Shown: positions 8,424 through 18,207 of the stretch, piece after piece
Layout: every line of letters starts with the position of its first letter
How positions within the stretch are numbered: position 1 is the stretch's first letter
Assembly (NCBI GenBank): GCA_021650895.1
Contig: CP091278.1
Span: 2,261,659 to 2,325,658, forward strand
Reading direction: 5' to 3'
DNA length: 64,000 nt
Origin: Candidatus Jettenia sp.
Lineage (GTDB): Bacteria; Planctomycetota; Brocadiia; Brocadiales; Brocadiaceae
Notes under the pieces: generated by a model
What the model saw: only the letters and a program-made list of their open reading frames with translations
Told to the model about the DNA's origin: nothing
Database searches by the model: none
Made by a program: the position numbers and the translations under genes

Positions 8424-9362
8424 ATGACTAATATAAAATCAGGCAGTAATTTAGAAAAACTCCTTCGAAGCGGTCAGTTTGCTGTTACCGCAGAGCTTGG
8501 TCCACCACGGGGTGCTGATCGTTCTGCAATAGAAAAAAAGGCTGAAATATTGAAGGGCTATGGAGACGCCTTTAATATTACCGATTGCCAGACTGCGGTA
8601 GTACGTATGTCCAGCATTGCTTCTGGTCGCATAGTTCTGGATGCCGGGGTAGAACCGATTATCCAGATGACGTGTCGCGATAGAAACCGTATCGCTATAC
8701 AAAGTGATTTGCTAGGCGCTGCGGCCCTGGGTTTAAAAAATCTCTTATGCCTGACCGGTGATCACCAGAAGTTTGGAGACCATCCTATGGCAAAAGGTGT
8801 TTTTGATATAGATTCGGTACAACTTATCCAAATGGTAAAGACACTTCGTGACGAGAAGAGATTCCAATCCGGCCAGGAATTGAAGGCACTAGAACCGAAA
8901 TTCTTTATCGGTGCAGCTGAAAATCCCTTTGCTGATCCCTTTAAATTCCGTGCTGTTAGGCTTGCCAAGAAGATTGCTGCAGGTGCTGACTTTATTCAAA
9001 CTCAAATCATCTATAATATCAAAAAGTTTCATGAGTGGATGAACATGGTTACCGATATGGGTCTCCACGAAAAGGTGTTCATCCTGGCCGGCGTGGCTCC
9101 GCTCAAGTCCGCAGGCATGGCTAAGCATATGAAGCATAATGTTCCCGGTATGGATGTACCCGATGAGGTGATGAGCCGCATGACAGCCGCCTCCGCTGCT
9201 AAGAAAGGAAAGGAAGAAGGTATCAAGATATGCTTAGAAGTGATAGAACAAGTGAGAGAGATAAAAGGTGTTGCCGGTGTCCATGTTATGGCAGTTGAAT
9301 GGGAAGAGGCCGTCCCTGAAATTATTCAGCAAGCCCGATTATTCCCCAGACCTACCGTATAA
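8424..9362 (+). CDS. metF: Methylenetetrahydrofolate reductase
   Basis: This 312-residue protein has the MTHFR barrel. ELGPPRGAD is near residue 21, NITDCQTAVVRMSS near 50, and TCRDRNR with the NLLCLTGDH strand near 90-115. It lacks a C-terminal regulatory domain, as in bacterial MetF. It reduces methylene-THF to methyl-THF, the last folate step of the Wood-Ljungdahl methyl branch. It lies 117 bp after hicA in the same direction. The preceding gap may hold its own promoter, but none stands out. Together with metV and the fusion protein it should form a multisubunit reductase. Confidence 0.9.
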   Translation: MTNIKSGSNLEKLLRSGQFAVTAELGPPRGADRSAIEKKAEILKGYGDAFNITDCQTAVVRMSSIASGRIVLDAGVEPIIQMTCRDRNRIAIQSDLLGAAALGLKNLLCLTGDHQKFGDHPMAKGVFDIDSVQLIQMVKTLRDEKRFQSGQELKALEPKFFIGAAENPFADPFKFRAVRLAKKIAAGADFIQTQIIYNIKKFHEWMNMVTDMGLHEKVFILAGVAPLKSAGMAKHMKHNVPGMDVPDEVMSRMTAASAAKKGKEEGIKICLEVIEQVREIKGVAGVHVMAVEWEEAVPEIIQQARLFPRPTV

Positions 9363-9481
9363 CTTAAAATTAAATAAGTCACAGAGAATCCCGGAAAAAA
9401 GAATAAATCATCACGGATTACAAGAATCAAACTGAAAGTAGAAGATCCCCGATACAACACATTCTCATACTATCTTCGTGA

Positions 9482-11050
9482 CTATTCGTGTAAATTCGTG
9501 CCTCCATTACGAACCTGGCGTCTTTTTAACCCATCTGAAAAATCTGTGGTTGCCTTTAAGACCTGCATGGCTTCTCCTGCAACATATGCCGAGCCGGTAA
9601 TACAAATCAAATCATCCTGAGAAGCTATCTGTTTTGCTGCAACTACAGCATCTTGAGTGGTATGGAATATCTTCGCTTGTTTTCCACAAAGTTTTTCTAC
9701 CCTTTGATACAACTCCTGCGGTAAAGCCGCACGCGGATTTTTGCTCTTCGTCACCATAATCAAATCTGCCACGGTAACAATCTCTTGTAAGATATTACCC
9801 AGATCCTTATCCTGAGCAAGACCCAGAATCAATAGTAACTTATTATACTTAAAATTTTCCAACAGGGTATTTTTAAGGAATCGCATAGAATTTACAGTAT
9901 GGGCATAGTCCAATATAATCAGGGGATCTTTCCCAATAATCTCAATTCGTGCAGGGCAATGCACCTGCACGAGGGCATCCCTAATTGTCTCGTCAGTAAT
10001 CGAAACGCCACCTTGATCTTGTAAGATTTCTAATGCACCTAAGGCCAGGGCACAATTCTTTGCCTGATGAGTACCGATAAGAGGTAAAAAGATACTGTCA
10101 TAGGTACGTCGCCAGGTTTTTATTTTACATACCAATCCCCTTGTCCCTTCAGCAATCCCTCCCTTATCAAATGTATTAGCTTTCCCTTCCCCAGGAGAGG
10201 ACGAGGAGCACCTTCCCCCTTTTCTAAAGGGGGATAGAGGGGGATTATATACAGAACTTTGGCTGTGCTTGCAGAAAGCCATACCATTTCCATCTACACT
10301 TCTTATCTCTTCAATCCAAATATCCCTTCCAAGAAGATACAAGGTAGCACCCTTCTCTTTGCATACCTTCTCTACTACAGCAAGTGCTTCAGGGTCTTCT
10401 ACAGCAGAGATAACAGGAACCCCTTGTTTAATAATCCCTGCCTTCTCATAGGCAATACTTGAAAGGGTGTTACCTAAGATAGCCGTATGGTCAAAACCAA
10501 CATTCGTAATAATCGATACCTGCGGTATCACAACATTTGTGGAGTCAAGACGTCCGCCTAGTCCTACTTCCAGCACTGCCATGTCTATATGCTTTTTTTT
10601 AAAATACAGCATACATATTGCAGTCAAAATCTCAAAAAATGTAGGGGATGCAGAAGGATTTTTCTCGCGCAAATGATGGATATACGGACGGAGTTCATTC
10701 AGGTTATCAGTAAAATCGTCTTCAGATATATTCTGGTGATTTATTTGAATACGTTCCTTTAGATCAACCAGATGAGGAGAGGTGAAAAGTCCCGTCTTAA
10801 GACCTGCATGTTCCAGGAGAGTTGCTATCATAATAGAGGTAGAACCTTTCCCTTTTGTGCCTGTTATATGAACGCTTGGAAATGCCCTGTGTGGATTTCT
10901 TACATACTCAAGCATTCTCACCATTCTATCAAGATTGAATATCGATGCGTTATACTGATAACTGATCAGCTTCTCATAATCAATAGCCTTATAGAGAAAG
11001 GCCTGAGCTTCTTCGTATGATTGAAAACCTATGGTATTTTTTGTATCCAT
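9482..11050 (-). CDS. folC: Folylpolyglutamate synthase/dihydrofolate synthase with in-frame repeat insertion
   Basis: FolC adds glutamates to folates and can also make dihydrofolate. The ATP-binding loop GTKGKGST is at residues 64-71, with LEVGLGGRLDSTN and the C-terminal ligase domain (DYAHTVNSM) following. At 522 residues it is long for the family (about 430-450). The excess lies around residues 266-306 (10133-10252), where the DNA is a palindromic AAGGGGGAT-type repeat translated as PPLSPFRKGG and then low-complexity sequence. The flanks rejoin family sequence (KHSQ before, TWRRTYDSIFLPLIG after). It converges on metF, and its product would polyglutamylate the folate used by the C1 pathway. 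Confidence 0.88.
   Translation of the reverse strand: MDTKNTIGFQSYEEAQAFLYKAIDYEKLISYQYNASIFNLDRMVRMLEYVRNPHRAFPSVHITGTKGKGSTSIMIATLLEHAGLKTGLFTSPHLVDLKERIQINHQNISEDDFTDNLNELRPYIHHLREKNPSASPTFFEILTAICMLYFKKKHIDMAVLEVGLGGRLDSTNVVIPQVSIITNVGFDHTAILGNTLSSIAYEKAGIIKQGVPVISAVEDPEALAVVEKVCKEKGATLYLLGRDIWIEEIRSVDGNGMAFCKHSQSSVYNPPLSPFRKGGRCSSSSPGEGKANTFDKGGIAEGTRGLVCKIKTWRRTYDSIFLPLIGTHQAKNCALALGALEILQDQGGVSITDETIRDALVQVHCPARIEIIGKDPLIILDYAHTVNSMRFLKNTLLENFKYNKLLLILGLAQDKDLGNILQEIVTVADLIMVTKSKNPRAALPQELYQRVEKLCGKQAKIFHTTQDAVVAAKQIASQDDLICITGSAYVAGEAMQVLKATTDFSDGLKRRQVRNGGTNLHE
10133..10252. repeat. Palindromic repeat inserted in frame inside folC
   Basis: The core CCCCCTTTTCTAAAGGGGG lies at about 10216-10235, followed by ATAGAGGGGGATTAT, with further low-complexity sequence on the other side. 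The same kind of palindrome occurs between genes at 51780-51840 and near 56110. It keeps the reading frame and adds about 40 residues to FolC. Confidence 0.75.
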
Positions 11051-11305
11051 AATTTTTCCAACTTATAATAAAGAATTCATCTTATTTTCAAATGAAGTCT
11101 ATCAAGTCATATAAGACAAGTCAATAATTCGTAATTTTAATACCGACGAATCTTATACGGATAAACTTTTAATAAGGACATTCTTAAAGCATATGTGTAA
11201 AATTTAAGACCATTAGTTGACTTCCAACTTATAAAAATGGTATATATATTGTACCTTAGTTGTAAAGTTTCAAAACCGTTACTTGAATTATAGGAGTATA
11301 AGCTC

Positions 11306-14062
11306 ATGAGTACTTTTGCTTTGGATTCCATTACCGTTAAATATATAAAGTCAATTACCTCTGGTAGTGTGTACGATCGTGGATTTCTTTATTACAAGAA
11401 TGGTCGTGTCCGCAATATAAAATATTGTTATGGAGAATTAACGGCAGAGGTTACCGGAAGTGAATTAGATCCCTACCTTGTTGAAATCCTTTCTGATAAA
11501 GAGGAAATTTATGATATACAATGCACCTGTTTATACGCCTCTGAAGGAGAAACATGTAAACACACGGTTGCAACATTATTACAATGGATTGAAAATCGGG
11601 ATAAAAAAAATGCTTATCGTTTACTGGTACCCAGACAGCGCACAAATTTCAATCCGTTACCATTTGAAATACCGAAATTAAAGCTGACAGCAGATGATGA
11701 TTTTCCTTTTTGTAACCACGATAATCCTGTACATATTTTAGGTGAAATATTTTCTGAACTCGGTAATTTCAATCTCAAGGTAGATTTGCTCAATGGCGGG
11801 CCACAACTTGAGCTTACGCTCATCTCTCATGGAGCTGGTAAAACCGTGATGCATATCTCACCTGAAAAAAGTCCAAATGTTTTTGAGAAATTAACAGAGA
11901 TGCAGAGTTCTGATACGATAGAATTATCAGAGCGGGTAATTCAGGCAAAGCTCTACAAGACTCCCCTCATTCCCCATCTTCATGCTGATGTAAACGAACA
12001 AGGACACATCGAATTATCCCCCATCCTAAAGATGAAGGGTTCCGGTAAAAAGAACCAAACGTTTCTTTGGGAGCAGTTACGCTCGCATAGAATAAATACC
12101 CAGTGGATATGGCATAATAACAGCTATAGATATCTTGCGCCTATTCCTCATAATCTTATCCCTTACTTTAACAACGAAAAACCGCTTGTCTATAAGGAAA
12201 AAGAGGTTGTTGACTTTCTGAAAAACGACTTTCGTCAATTGCTCCTTGAACCCTCTTTTAACCCCTCTGACCGGTTAAAGGGCGTTGAACTTCATCGCAA
12301 TCCTAATATTTCCTGTATGCAGGTAGAGGTTTGCGATAAAGATTGGCTCTGGCTCGATCCCACCTATAAAATTGGGAAGCACACCATTACACTTCCGGAA
12401 ATTCTCGCATGTATCGATAACGGCCACTGCATCCAAAAGGATATGGACTATATAGAGATCCCAAAGGATATCATGGACCTTTGGCAGCGTGGTAGTGGCA
12501 CTGTTGAAAATGGACGGATAAAGATGCCAAAACTAGGCTATCTACGTACCAGGGCAGAATGTGATAAGGATGTAAAGGTCGCCGCATGTGAAGAAACGAA
12601 GAAATTTTTGATGAGCTTTGATCGGATTACTCCACCGCAGCCTGCACCATCTGTTACATCTTACAAGGGAGATTTGCGTACCTATCAGCGCACAGGTTAT
12701 GATTGGCTCTGGTTTTTGCATACAAATAACTTTCATGGTATCCTGGCCGATGAAATGGGACTTGGCAAGACACACCAGGCAATGGTATTGATCCTTGCAA
12801 CATTACAAAATGAATCAAATTTACCAAATCTCATCATCTGTCCAACCTCTGTGCTGGATCATTGGCAATCCAAGTTTCAGACCTACGCCCCTGAATTAAC
12901 TTTGGCTCTGTTTTATGGGAAAGAAAGAAATGTCCTGCTCTCAAATAGCCTTCCTTCGGTTGTATTAACTACCTACAGCATCCTTTCCCGTGATGTGGAA
13001 AACCTCAATAAGATTCAATGGAACTACGTAGTATTGGATGAAGCACAGAAGATTAAGAACCATACTACGCAGATGAGTATGGCAACAAAATCCCTCAAGG
13101 CACAACACCGCCTGGCACTCACAGGTACCCCTATTGAAAACAGGTTAACAGAACTGTGGTCAATCTTCGATTTCCTCATGCCTGGTTATTTGGGAAGTAT
13201 ACAAGATTTCAGGTTACGCTATGAGAATCCCATTACAAAATATCAGGATGATGAAAAGCGCCAGGTATTAAAGAGGATTATCCATCCCTTTAAATTACGA
13301 CGGCTCAAAAAAGACGTCCTGACCGAGCTACCTCCCAAAACTGAAGAGAAACGGTACTGTACTTTAGCACCCATCCAAATCATCATGTATAGAGACCTGA
13401 TTAAAGAACAGGGAAGTAAGCTCATCATGAAATTACGTGACGAGAACAAACCGGTAGAATACATTCATATCTTTGCCTTGCTCACTAAACTAAAACGACT
13501 CTGTAACCATCCCAAGCTCATATTGAATGGAAGAACACCAAAAGGTACAACCTCCGGCAAATTTGAGCTTTTCAAGGAGATCATAGAAGAAATGATCGAG
13601 GCAGGAGAAAAGGCTGTCGTCTTCTCCCAATACCTGGAGATGCTGGATCTCATGGGCAATTGGCTCAATGAGATTGGTGCCAAATATGAGACCTTGCAAG
13701 GCAACACCAGAGACCGTGGAAAGGTCATCGCCAGATTCCAAAATAATCCTGATTGCAACGTCTTCTTAGGAAGCCTCATGGCAGGCGGCTTAGGCATCGA
13801 CCTCACTGCCGCCTCAGTCGTCATTCATTACGACCGATGGTGGAACGCAGCCCGCGAAGACCAGGCCACCGACCGCGTCCACCGTATCGGACAAAATCGC
13901 GGGGTCCAGGTATTCAAACTCATCACCAAAGGCACCCTGGAAGAAAAAATCGACACCATGATCACCACGAAAGCCACCCTCATGGATTCTATTGTTGAAT
14001 CAGACGATGCAGTGTTTAAAGCATTTTCGAGGAAGGAATTGATTGAGTTGTTGACGTTTTAA
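11306..14062 (+). CDS. SWIM zinc-finger SNF2-family helicase
   Basis: This 918-residue protein starts at an ATG after TAGGAG. An N-terminal SWIM finger (CTCLYASEGETCKH, residues 73-86) is followed by a long linker, then a SNF2 ATPase: DEMGLGKT near 480, DEAQK near 578, TGTPIENR near 610, and motifs V/VI (GGLGIDL to DRVHRIGQ) near 828-870. SNF2 translocases remodel nucleoprotein. Bacterial SWIM-SNF2 proteins are often found near restriction systems, as here, but a specific role is not established. A stretch near 13.75-13.98 kb is clearly richer in GC than the rest of the gene. Confidence 0.9.
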   Translation: MSTFALDSITVKYIKSITSGSVYDRGFLYYKNGRVRNIKYCYGELTAEVTGSELDPYLVEILSDKEEIYDIQCTCLYASEGETCKHTVATLLQWIENRDKKNAYRLLVPRQRTNFNPLPFEIPKLKLTADDDFPFCNHDNPVHILGEIFSELGNFNLKVDLLNGGPQLELTLISHGAGKTVMHISPEKSPNVFEKLTEMQSSDTIELSERVIQAKLYKTPLIPHLHADVNEQGHIELSPILKMKGSGKKNQTFLWEQLRSHRINTQWIWHNNSYRYLAPIPHNLIPYFNNEKPLVYKEKEVVDFLKNDFRQLLLEPSFNPSDRLKGVELHRNPNISCMQVEVCDKDWLWLDPTYKIGKHTITLPEILACIDNGHCIQKDMDYIEIPKDIMDLWQRGSGTVENGRIKMPKLGYLRTRAECDKDVKVAACEETKKFLMSFDRITPPQPAPSVTSYKGDLRTYQRTGYDWLWFLHTNNFHGILADEMGLGKTHQAMVLILATLQNESNLPNLIICPTSVLDHWQSKFQTYAPELTLALFYGKERNVLLSNSLPSVVLTTYSILSRDVENLNKIQWNYVVLDEAQKIKNHTTQMSMATKSLKAQHRLALTGTPIENRLTELWSIFDFLMPGYLGSIQDFRLRYENPITKYQDDEKRQVLKRIIHPFKLRRLKKDVLTELPPKTEEKRYCTLAPIQIIMYRDLIKEQGSKLIMKLRDENKPVEYIHIFALLTKLKRLCNHPKLILNGRTPKGTTSGKFELFKEIIEEMIEAGEKAVVFSQYLEMLDLMGNWLNEIGAKYETLQGNTRDRGKVIARFQNNPDCNVFLGSLMAGGLGIDLTAASVVIHYDRWWNAAREDQATDRVHRIGQNRGVQVFKLITKGTLEEKIDTMITTKATLMDSIVESDDAVFKAFSRKELIELLTF

Positions 14063-14146
14063 ATTTAAAAGATTATTATAAAAAGCAGTAAGTAAACGGT
14101 AATTCTTTACAATTAAGGCGCATTTACTCTCCAGTAAATCGAAATA

Positions 14147-14737
14147 ATGTCCATAAACCAGTTTCCTAAATTTATCAAAGATCATTATGAAATTCATGAA
14201 TGGCGCCATGCCTTAGCAATACTGCGACAAGACTTCATGTCCGAGTATAATGATATATGTGATGTCTTAACACGATTTCAGTTAAAAAAGAGTTGGATTA
14301 CAGTTGGAGGAGGAAGAAAGTCAAAGGTAGCCGACTGGATTGATTGTGAACTATTTCAAAAAGGATGGAAACCAAAAAATTTTGATACAAAAATTACTGT
14401 TGGTGAAAAAGTAATGAATTCTCCGACCCATGAAGTCGATTGTTTCAAGAACCGTGTTGCACTTGAAATAGAGTGGAATAATAAAGATCCTTTCTTCGAC
14501 CGTGACCTGAATAACTTTCGTTTGCTGTTCGATCTTCGCGCAATTTCCGTTGGCGTAATAATAACTCGCTGTGATGAGTTGCAGGAGATTTTTGATAACC
14601 TTGGTCGTGGGGCATCCTACGGAGCCTCTACCACACACATGTCTAAGCTTCTTCCGAGAATTCAAGGTGGAGGTGGTGCTGGATGTCCACTCCTTATTTT
14701 TGGCATTAGGAGAAATCTTTATGAAGAAAATTGTTAG
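14147..14737 (+). CDS. BglII/BstYI-like type II restriction endonuclease
   Basis: This 196-residue protein has the core seen in BglII/BstYI-type enzymes. VDCFKNRVALEIEWNNKDPFFDRDL near residues 98-122 supplies acidic catalytic residues (Asp, then ExE), and HEWRHALAIL lies near the start. These enzymes cut AGATCT or RGATCY. The specificity here is a guess from family resemblance. Its 3' end overlaps the methylase gene by 17 bases, the tight coupling expected of a restriction-modification pair. No frameshift or loss of catalytic residues was seen. Confidence 0.75.
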   Translation: MSINQFPKFIKDHYEIHEWRHALAILRQDFMSEYNDICDVLTRFQLKKSWITVGGGRKSKVADWIDCELFQKGWKPKNFDTKITVGEKVMNSPTHEVDCFKNRVALEIEWNNKDPFFDRDLNNFRLLFDLRAISVGVIITRCDELQEIFDNLGRGASYGASTTHMSKLLPRIQGGGGAGCPLLIFGIRRNLYEENC

Positions 14738-15413
14738 TGTTATACAACCAACAGCAGCACAGGACTTTGCATCTAAGGTCAGCAGCCTTTATTCAACAAT
14801 TCTAGCTGACCCACCTTGGCGTTTTGATAATCGTACAGGGAAAATGGCTCCCGAACACCAAAGACTTCTCCGCTATCCGACAATGACCCTTGAGGAAATT
14901 TATGAGATACCAGTATCTCAAGTTGCTGCTGCAAATTCGCATCTTTATCTCTGGGTACCAAATGCTTTACTTGCCGAAGGTCTTGAAGTAATGAAACGTT
15001 GGGGTTTTACATACAAGACCAATATCATCTGGTATAAAATCAGAAAGGATGGAGGTCCAGACGGCCGAGGAGTTGGATTTTATTTTCGTAATGTTACAGA
15101 ACTCATTCTATTTGGTATTCGTGGACACATGAGAACACTTCAACCTGGACGAACCCAGGTAAATATTATCTCATCTCAGAAGAGGGAACATTCCCGAAAA
15201 CCAGATCAGATTTACGATCTTATTGAAAGCTGCTCGCCTGGCCCTTACTTGGAATTGTTTGCTAGATTTAGGAGAGAAGGATGGAATCAATGGGGAAACG
15301 AGAATATAGAGGAAAATAGCTTCAATGGAGTTACTCGAAAAAAAGACCTTACTGCCATTCAGATGAGATTGTTCGAACCACCGATTCAATGCAAAGCTAA
15401 AAAGAGTGTATAA
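14721..15413 (+). CDS. MT-A70 family adenine-N6 DNA methyltransferase
   Basis: This protein of about 230 residues has the catalytic DPPW at residues 30-33 and the conserved NSHLYLWVPN and ELILFGIRG strands, ending with CSPGPYLELFAR, the AdoMet-binding segment of the permuted MT-A70 family. The frame is open further upstream, but TAGGAG nine bases before the ATG at 14721 fixes the start inside the end of the endonuclease gene. It should protect host DNA from the partner BglII/BstYI-like enzyme. Adenine methylation suits a GATC-containing site. Confidence 0.85.
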   Translation: MKKIVSVIQPTAAQDFASKVSSLYSTILADPPWRFDNRTGKMAPEHQRLLRYPTMTLEEIYEIPVSQVAAANSHLYLWVPNALLAEGLEVMKRWGFTYKTNIIWYKIRKDGGPDGRGVGFYFRNVTELILFGIRGHMRTLQPGRTQVNIISSQKREHSRKPDQIYDLIESCSPGPYLELFARFRREGWNQWGNENIEENSFNGVTRKKDLTAIQMRLFEPPIQCKAKKSV

Positions 15414-15614
15414 AATGGGTTAAGTAGAGCATAATCCAATATAGATAGAGCAAAAAACAATGTAACATATCACAAATGCAATCTATTCTTTACGGTGGCA
15501 ACATATAAGAGAAGGAGGCTGTTGAGTAAAGGAAAACTTAACAAAATTGTTCCTATATACTGTATAGTTAGATATTGCTTAATATTGTTACTATATTAGA
15601 AAACATTAGACTAT

Positions 15615-17042
15615 ATGCTAGCCCTATCCAAGGATATCGTAAATTCAAAACAAAAGGATGTTTTGGGTAAGATTGAATGCCTTGATCAAGAATTATATCA
15701 TCACTTCAAGGATAAATTCCATTCTGATCTTTCTTTATCCCGCTCAATCGTCAGTTTTCAGGCTAACAAGGCAAGAGAAGTTTACCGGTGGTATAAATAC
15801 AAGGAAGCATTCTCCGCTTCCTTAGTCGAATATCTGTTTGAGAAATACAAAATCGTCAATGGCACAATTCTAGACCCATTTGCCGGCAGTGGAACTTCTT
15901 TATTTGCCGCAAGTGCACAGGGAGTAAACGCAGATGGAATCGAATTGCTGCCGATTGGTCAACAAATAATCCACACGAAAAAAATATTAGCGTTAGAGTT
16001 CATAAAAGATGATTTTAATACCCTTAAACGGTGGTCGCTCGAACAACCATGGGAAAAATCTAAGTTACGAATGCTGCTGAACGAATTACGCATTACAAAA
16101 GGTGCATATCCAGAACAAACGAAAGAAGCAATCGAAAAATACTTAGGCACATGCGAGCAAGAGAAAGAACGCATTCGGACAGTTTTGCAATTTGCTTTGT
16201 TATGCATTTTGGAGTCGGTAAGCTATACACGCAAAGACGGTCAATATCTACGCTGGGATTATCGGTCTGGAAGACGACAGGGTAAAAAGCCATTCAATAA
16301 AGGAACTATTCTCAGTTTTGAGAAGGCTATTTATGATAAACTAGAGGAGATCATTTTCGACTTACAAATCAGAGGAAAACAGAAAACACTTTTTACCTCA
16401 AAACACCCACACGGTACGATTCATCTCTATAGTGGTTCGTGTCTTGATATATTGCCAACTATTCCCACAGGTACGTATGATGCCATTATTACTTCACCTC
16501 CATATTGTAATCGGTACGATTACACACGTACATACGCCTTAGAACTTGCCTTACACGGGATAAGTGAAAAAGAATTAGTAGATCTTCGGCAACACATGCT
16601 TAGCTGCACAGTTGAAAATCGCGCCAAAGACTTGCTAAAGATAAATCCGCATTGGTCAGAGGCTATTACTACCGCTGATCATCAAGAGCTACTACAGGCC
16701 ATCTTGAAATATTTAGATGACCAAAAAGCACAAGGTATGCTCAATAATAATGGTATTCCTAGAATGGTTCGAGGCTATTTTTATGAGATGGCTTGTGTAA
16801 TTGCTGAATGTTCAAGAGTAATGAAACCTAAGTCTCTTTTATTTATGGTGAACGATAATGTTCGATATGCGGGAGCCAGTATTTCAGTGGATATGATACT
16901 TTCCAACATTGCAGAGAAGTTGGGGTTTCAGATAGAAAACATCTTAGTATTACCAAATGGTAAAGGGAATAGCAGTCAACAGATGGGCAAACACGGACGT
17001 GAATTGCTCCGAAAGTGTGTTTATGTTTGGAGAAAAATCTGA
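15615..17042 (+). CDS. Site-specific DNA methyltransferase, probably N4-cytosine
   Basis: This 475-residue protein has the AdoMet-binding motif DPFAGSGTS near residue 90 and the catalytic [11 protein letters not shown] near 294. The SPPY form is usual for N4-cytosine methylases but does not exclude adenine. About 180 residues separate the two motifs and may hold target recognition. The last codon overlaps the start of the downstream endonuclease (TGATG), so the two form a coupled restriction-modification operon. AvaI and BsoBI systems use N4-cytosine methylases, which agrees with the family of the partner. Confidence 0.8.
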   Translation: MLALSKDIVNSKQKDVLGKIECLDQELYHHFKDKFHSDLSLSRSIVSFQANKAREVYRWYKYKEAFSASLVEYLFEKYKIVNGTILDPFAGSGTSLFAASAQGVNADGIELLPIGQQIIHTKKILALEFIKDDFNTLKRWSLEQPWEKSKLRMLLNELRITKGAYPEQTKEAIEKYLGTCEQEKERIRTVLQFALLCILESVSYTRKDGQYLRWDYRSGRRQGKKPFNKGTILSFEKAIYDKLEEIIFDLQIRGKQKTLFTSKHPHGTIHLYSGSCLDILPTIPTGTYDAIITSPPYCNRYDYTRTYALELALHGISEKELVDLRQHMLSCTVENRAKDLLKINPHWSEAITTADHQELLQAILKYLDDQKAQGMLNNNGIPRMVRGYFYEMACVIAECSRVMKPKSLLFMVNDNVRYAGASISVDMILSNIAEKLGFQIENILVLPNGKGNSSQQMGKHGRELLRKCVYVWRKI

Positions 17043-18010
17043 TGCGGAGGTCGAATCTGCCGCATTTAAAGTCGAGCAAAGATCTTGAGACTACATATGA
17101 GGCTGTCCGTGCAGGTTTTGTAGCACAGGCATTAGAGAAGAACAGACAGGCTACTCCGTACATTGAAGAAGCAAGGGCATTAAAAGTTGCCGCTTCAACT
17201 GCTAAAACACCATCTGATTTGCTCAATATTCCAGATATACAATCAGCTTTATTAACCGCTGCCGGTGTATCAGACAAGGCAAATAATCATTTACTGCCAA
17301 AGGATAAGGAAGAAGCAATAAAAGGGCTGATTGATAATTTTCTTGAGCCAGCAGGGAAAAAGTTTGTTGAAGAACTCGTTTTCAGATTTTTACTGATACG
17401 TGGAGATACCTTGGGCGGTTCAATGCGGAACATCGGCGGAGTTTTAGCCCAGAGGAAGTTGACTCGTTCTCTTATTTCTGCACTTAAGATTGCTGGCAGA
17501 TCATATGAATTACTTCATTCTGAAACAAATACATGGATACCTATGTCAGAAAATGATGCAGAAATTGAGATATTTGTAAAAGGTGTCGGTTGGAAAAAAG
17601 ATAACGAAAGTCGTACAGCACTCTTTAATTTATTCGTACCCATCGTTGGCAACAATATAGATTTGTGTTTGTTTAATTGTGAATCAAAAGATTTTTCCAA
17701 TAAGAAAATTGCCAAAGATACACTAAATTCTCCTCATGCGTATATTGCACTTGGAGAACTAAAAGGAGGAATAGACCCTGCCGGCGCTGATGAACACTGG
17801 AAGACTGCATGGACAGCACTCAGTAGGATCCAAGATTCATTTGCAAAATCCAGGCACAAACCTTATCTTTTCTTTATAGGGGCAGCTATAGAATCAAAAA
17901 TGGCAACAGAAATCTGGCATCTGTTGAAAAAAGGCATACTTACCAATGCCGCAAACCTAACCGATGACAACCAAATAGCATCTTTATCACGCTGGCTGTG
18001 TAATCTATAA
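17042..18010 (+). CDS. AvaI/BsoBI-like type II restriction endonuclease
   Basis: This protein of about 322 residues resembles AvaI/Bso[11 protein letters not shown] supplies an Asp and [20 protein letters not shown] supplies the E-x-K of a PD-(D/E)xK active site. AvaI and BsoBI cleave CYCGRG. The start chosen is the ATG at 17042, which overlaps the methylase stop by one base; an upstream in-frame ATG at 17015 lies inside the methylase and is less likely. The gene is intact. Restriction of CYCGRG is a prediction. Confidence 0.8.
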   Translation: MRRSNLPHLKSSKDLETTYEAVRAGFVAQALEKNRQATPYIEEARALKVAASTAKTPSDLLNIPDIQSALLTAAGVSDKANNHLLPKDKEEAIKGLIDNFLEPAGKKFVEELVFRFLLIRGDTLGGSMRNIGGVLAQRKLTRSLISALKIAGRSYELLHSETNTWIPMSENDAEIEIFVKGVGWKKDNESRTALFNLFVPIVGNNIDLCLFNCESKDFSNKKIAKDTLNSPHAYIALGELKGGIDPAGADEHWKTAWTALSRIQDSFAKSRHKPYLFFIGAAIESKMATEIWHLLKKGILTNAANLTDDNQIASLSRWLCNL

Positions 18011-18140
18011 AGCTTAAAAATATTTAGAACGAATTAAACAAAGTTGACCTCAACAACTTAATATGGCACGATAATTTTGAATAGTATTTATGAAAATTTA
18101 GGCCGATGCTTGCGGTCTAAATAAACCGTTTGACGATCAT

Positions 18141-18165
18141 ACTCAAGACAGGGTTTGTCTTGAGT
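18141..18165. promoter_or_regulatory. Perfect 10-bp hairpin in the leader of the selenothioredoxin gene
   Basis: ACTCAAGACA and TGTCTTGAGT pair exactly around a GGGTT loop, 42 bases before the start codon at 18208. No long T run follows directly, so it may be an operator or attenuator rather than a terminator. Confidence 0.45.
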
Positions 18166-18207
18166 CAGAATATTTTATATTTCCCTGTTTATAAAAAGGA
18201 GTATCTT

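Noticed and set aside
13753-13998. Alternative Arg/His/Pro-rich frame inside the SNF2 gene
   Set aside because: A frame artefact of the GC-rich patch; the SNF2 motifs in the main frame are unambiguous.
14571-14720. Longer N-terminus for the MT-A70 methylase
   Set aside because: The extra 50 residues overlap the endonuclease gene in another frame and do not look like protein; TAGGAG supports the ATG at 14721.
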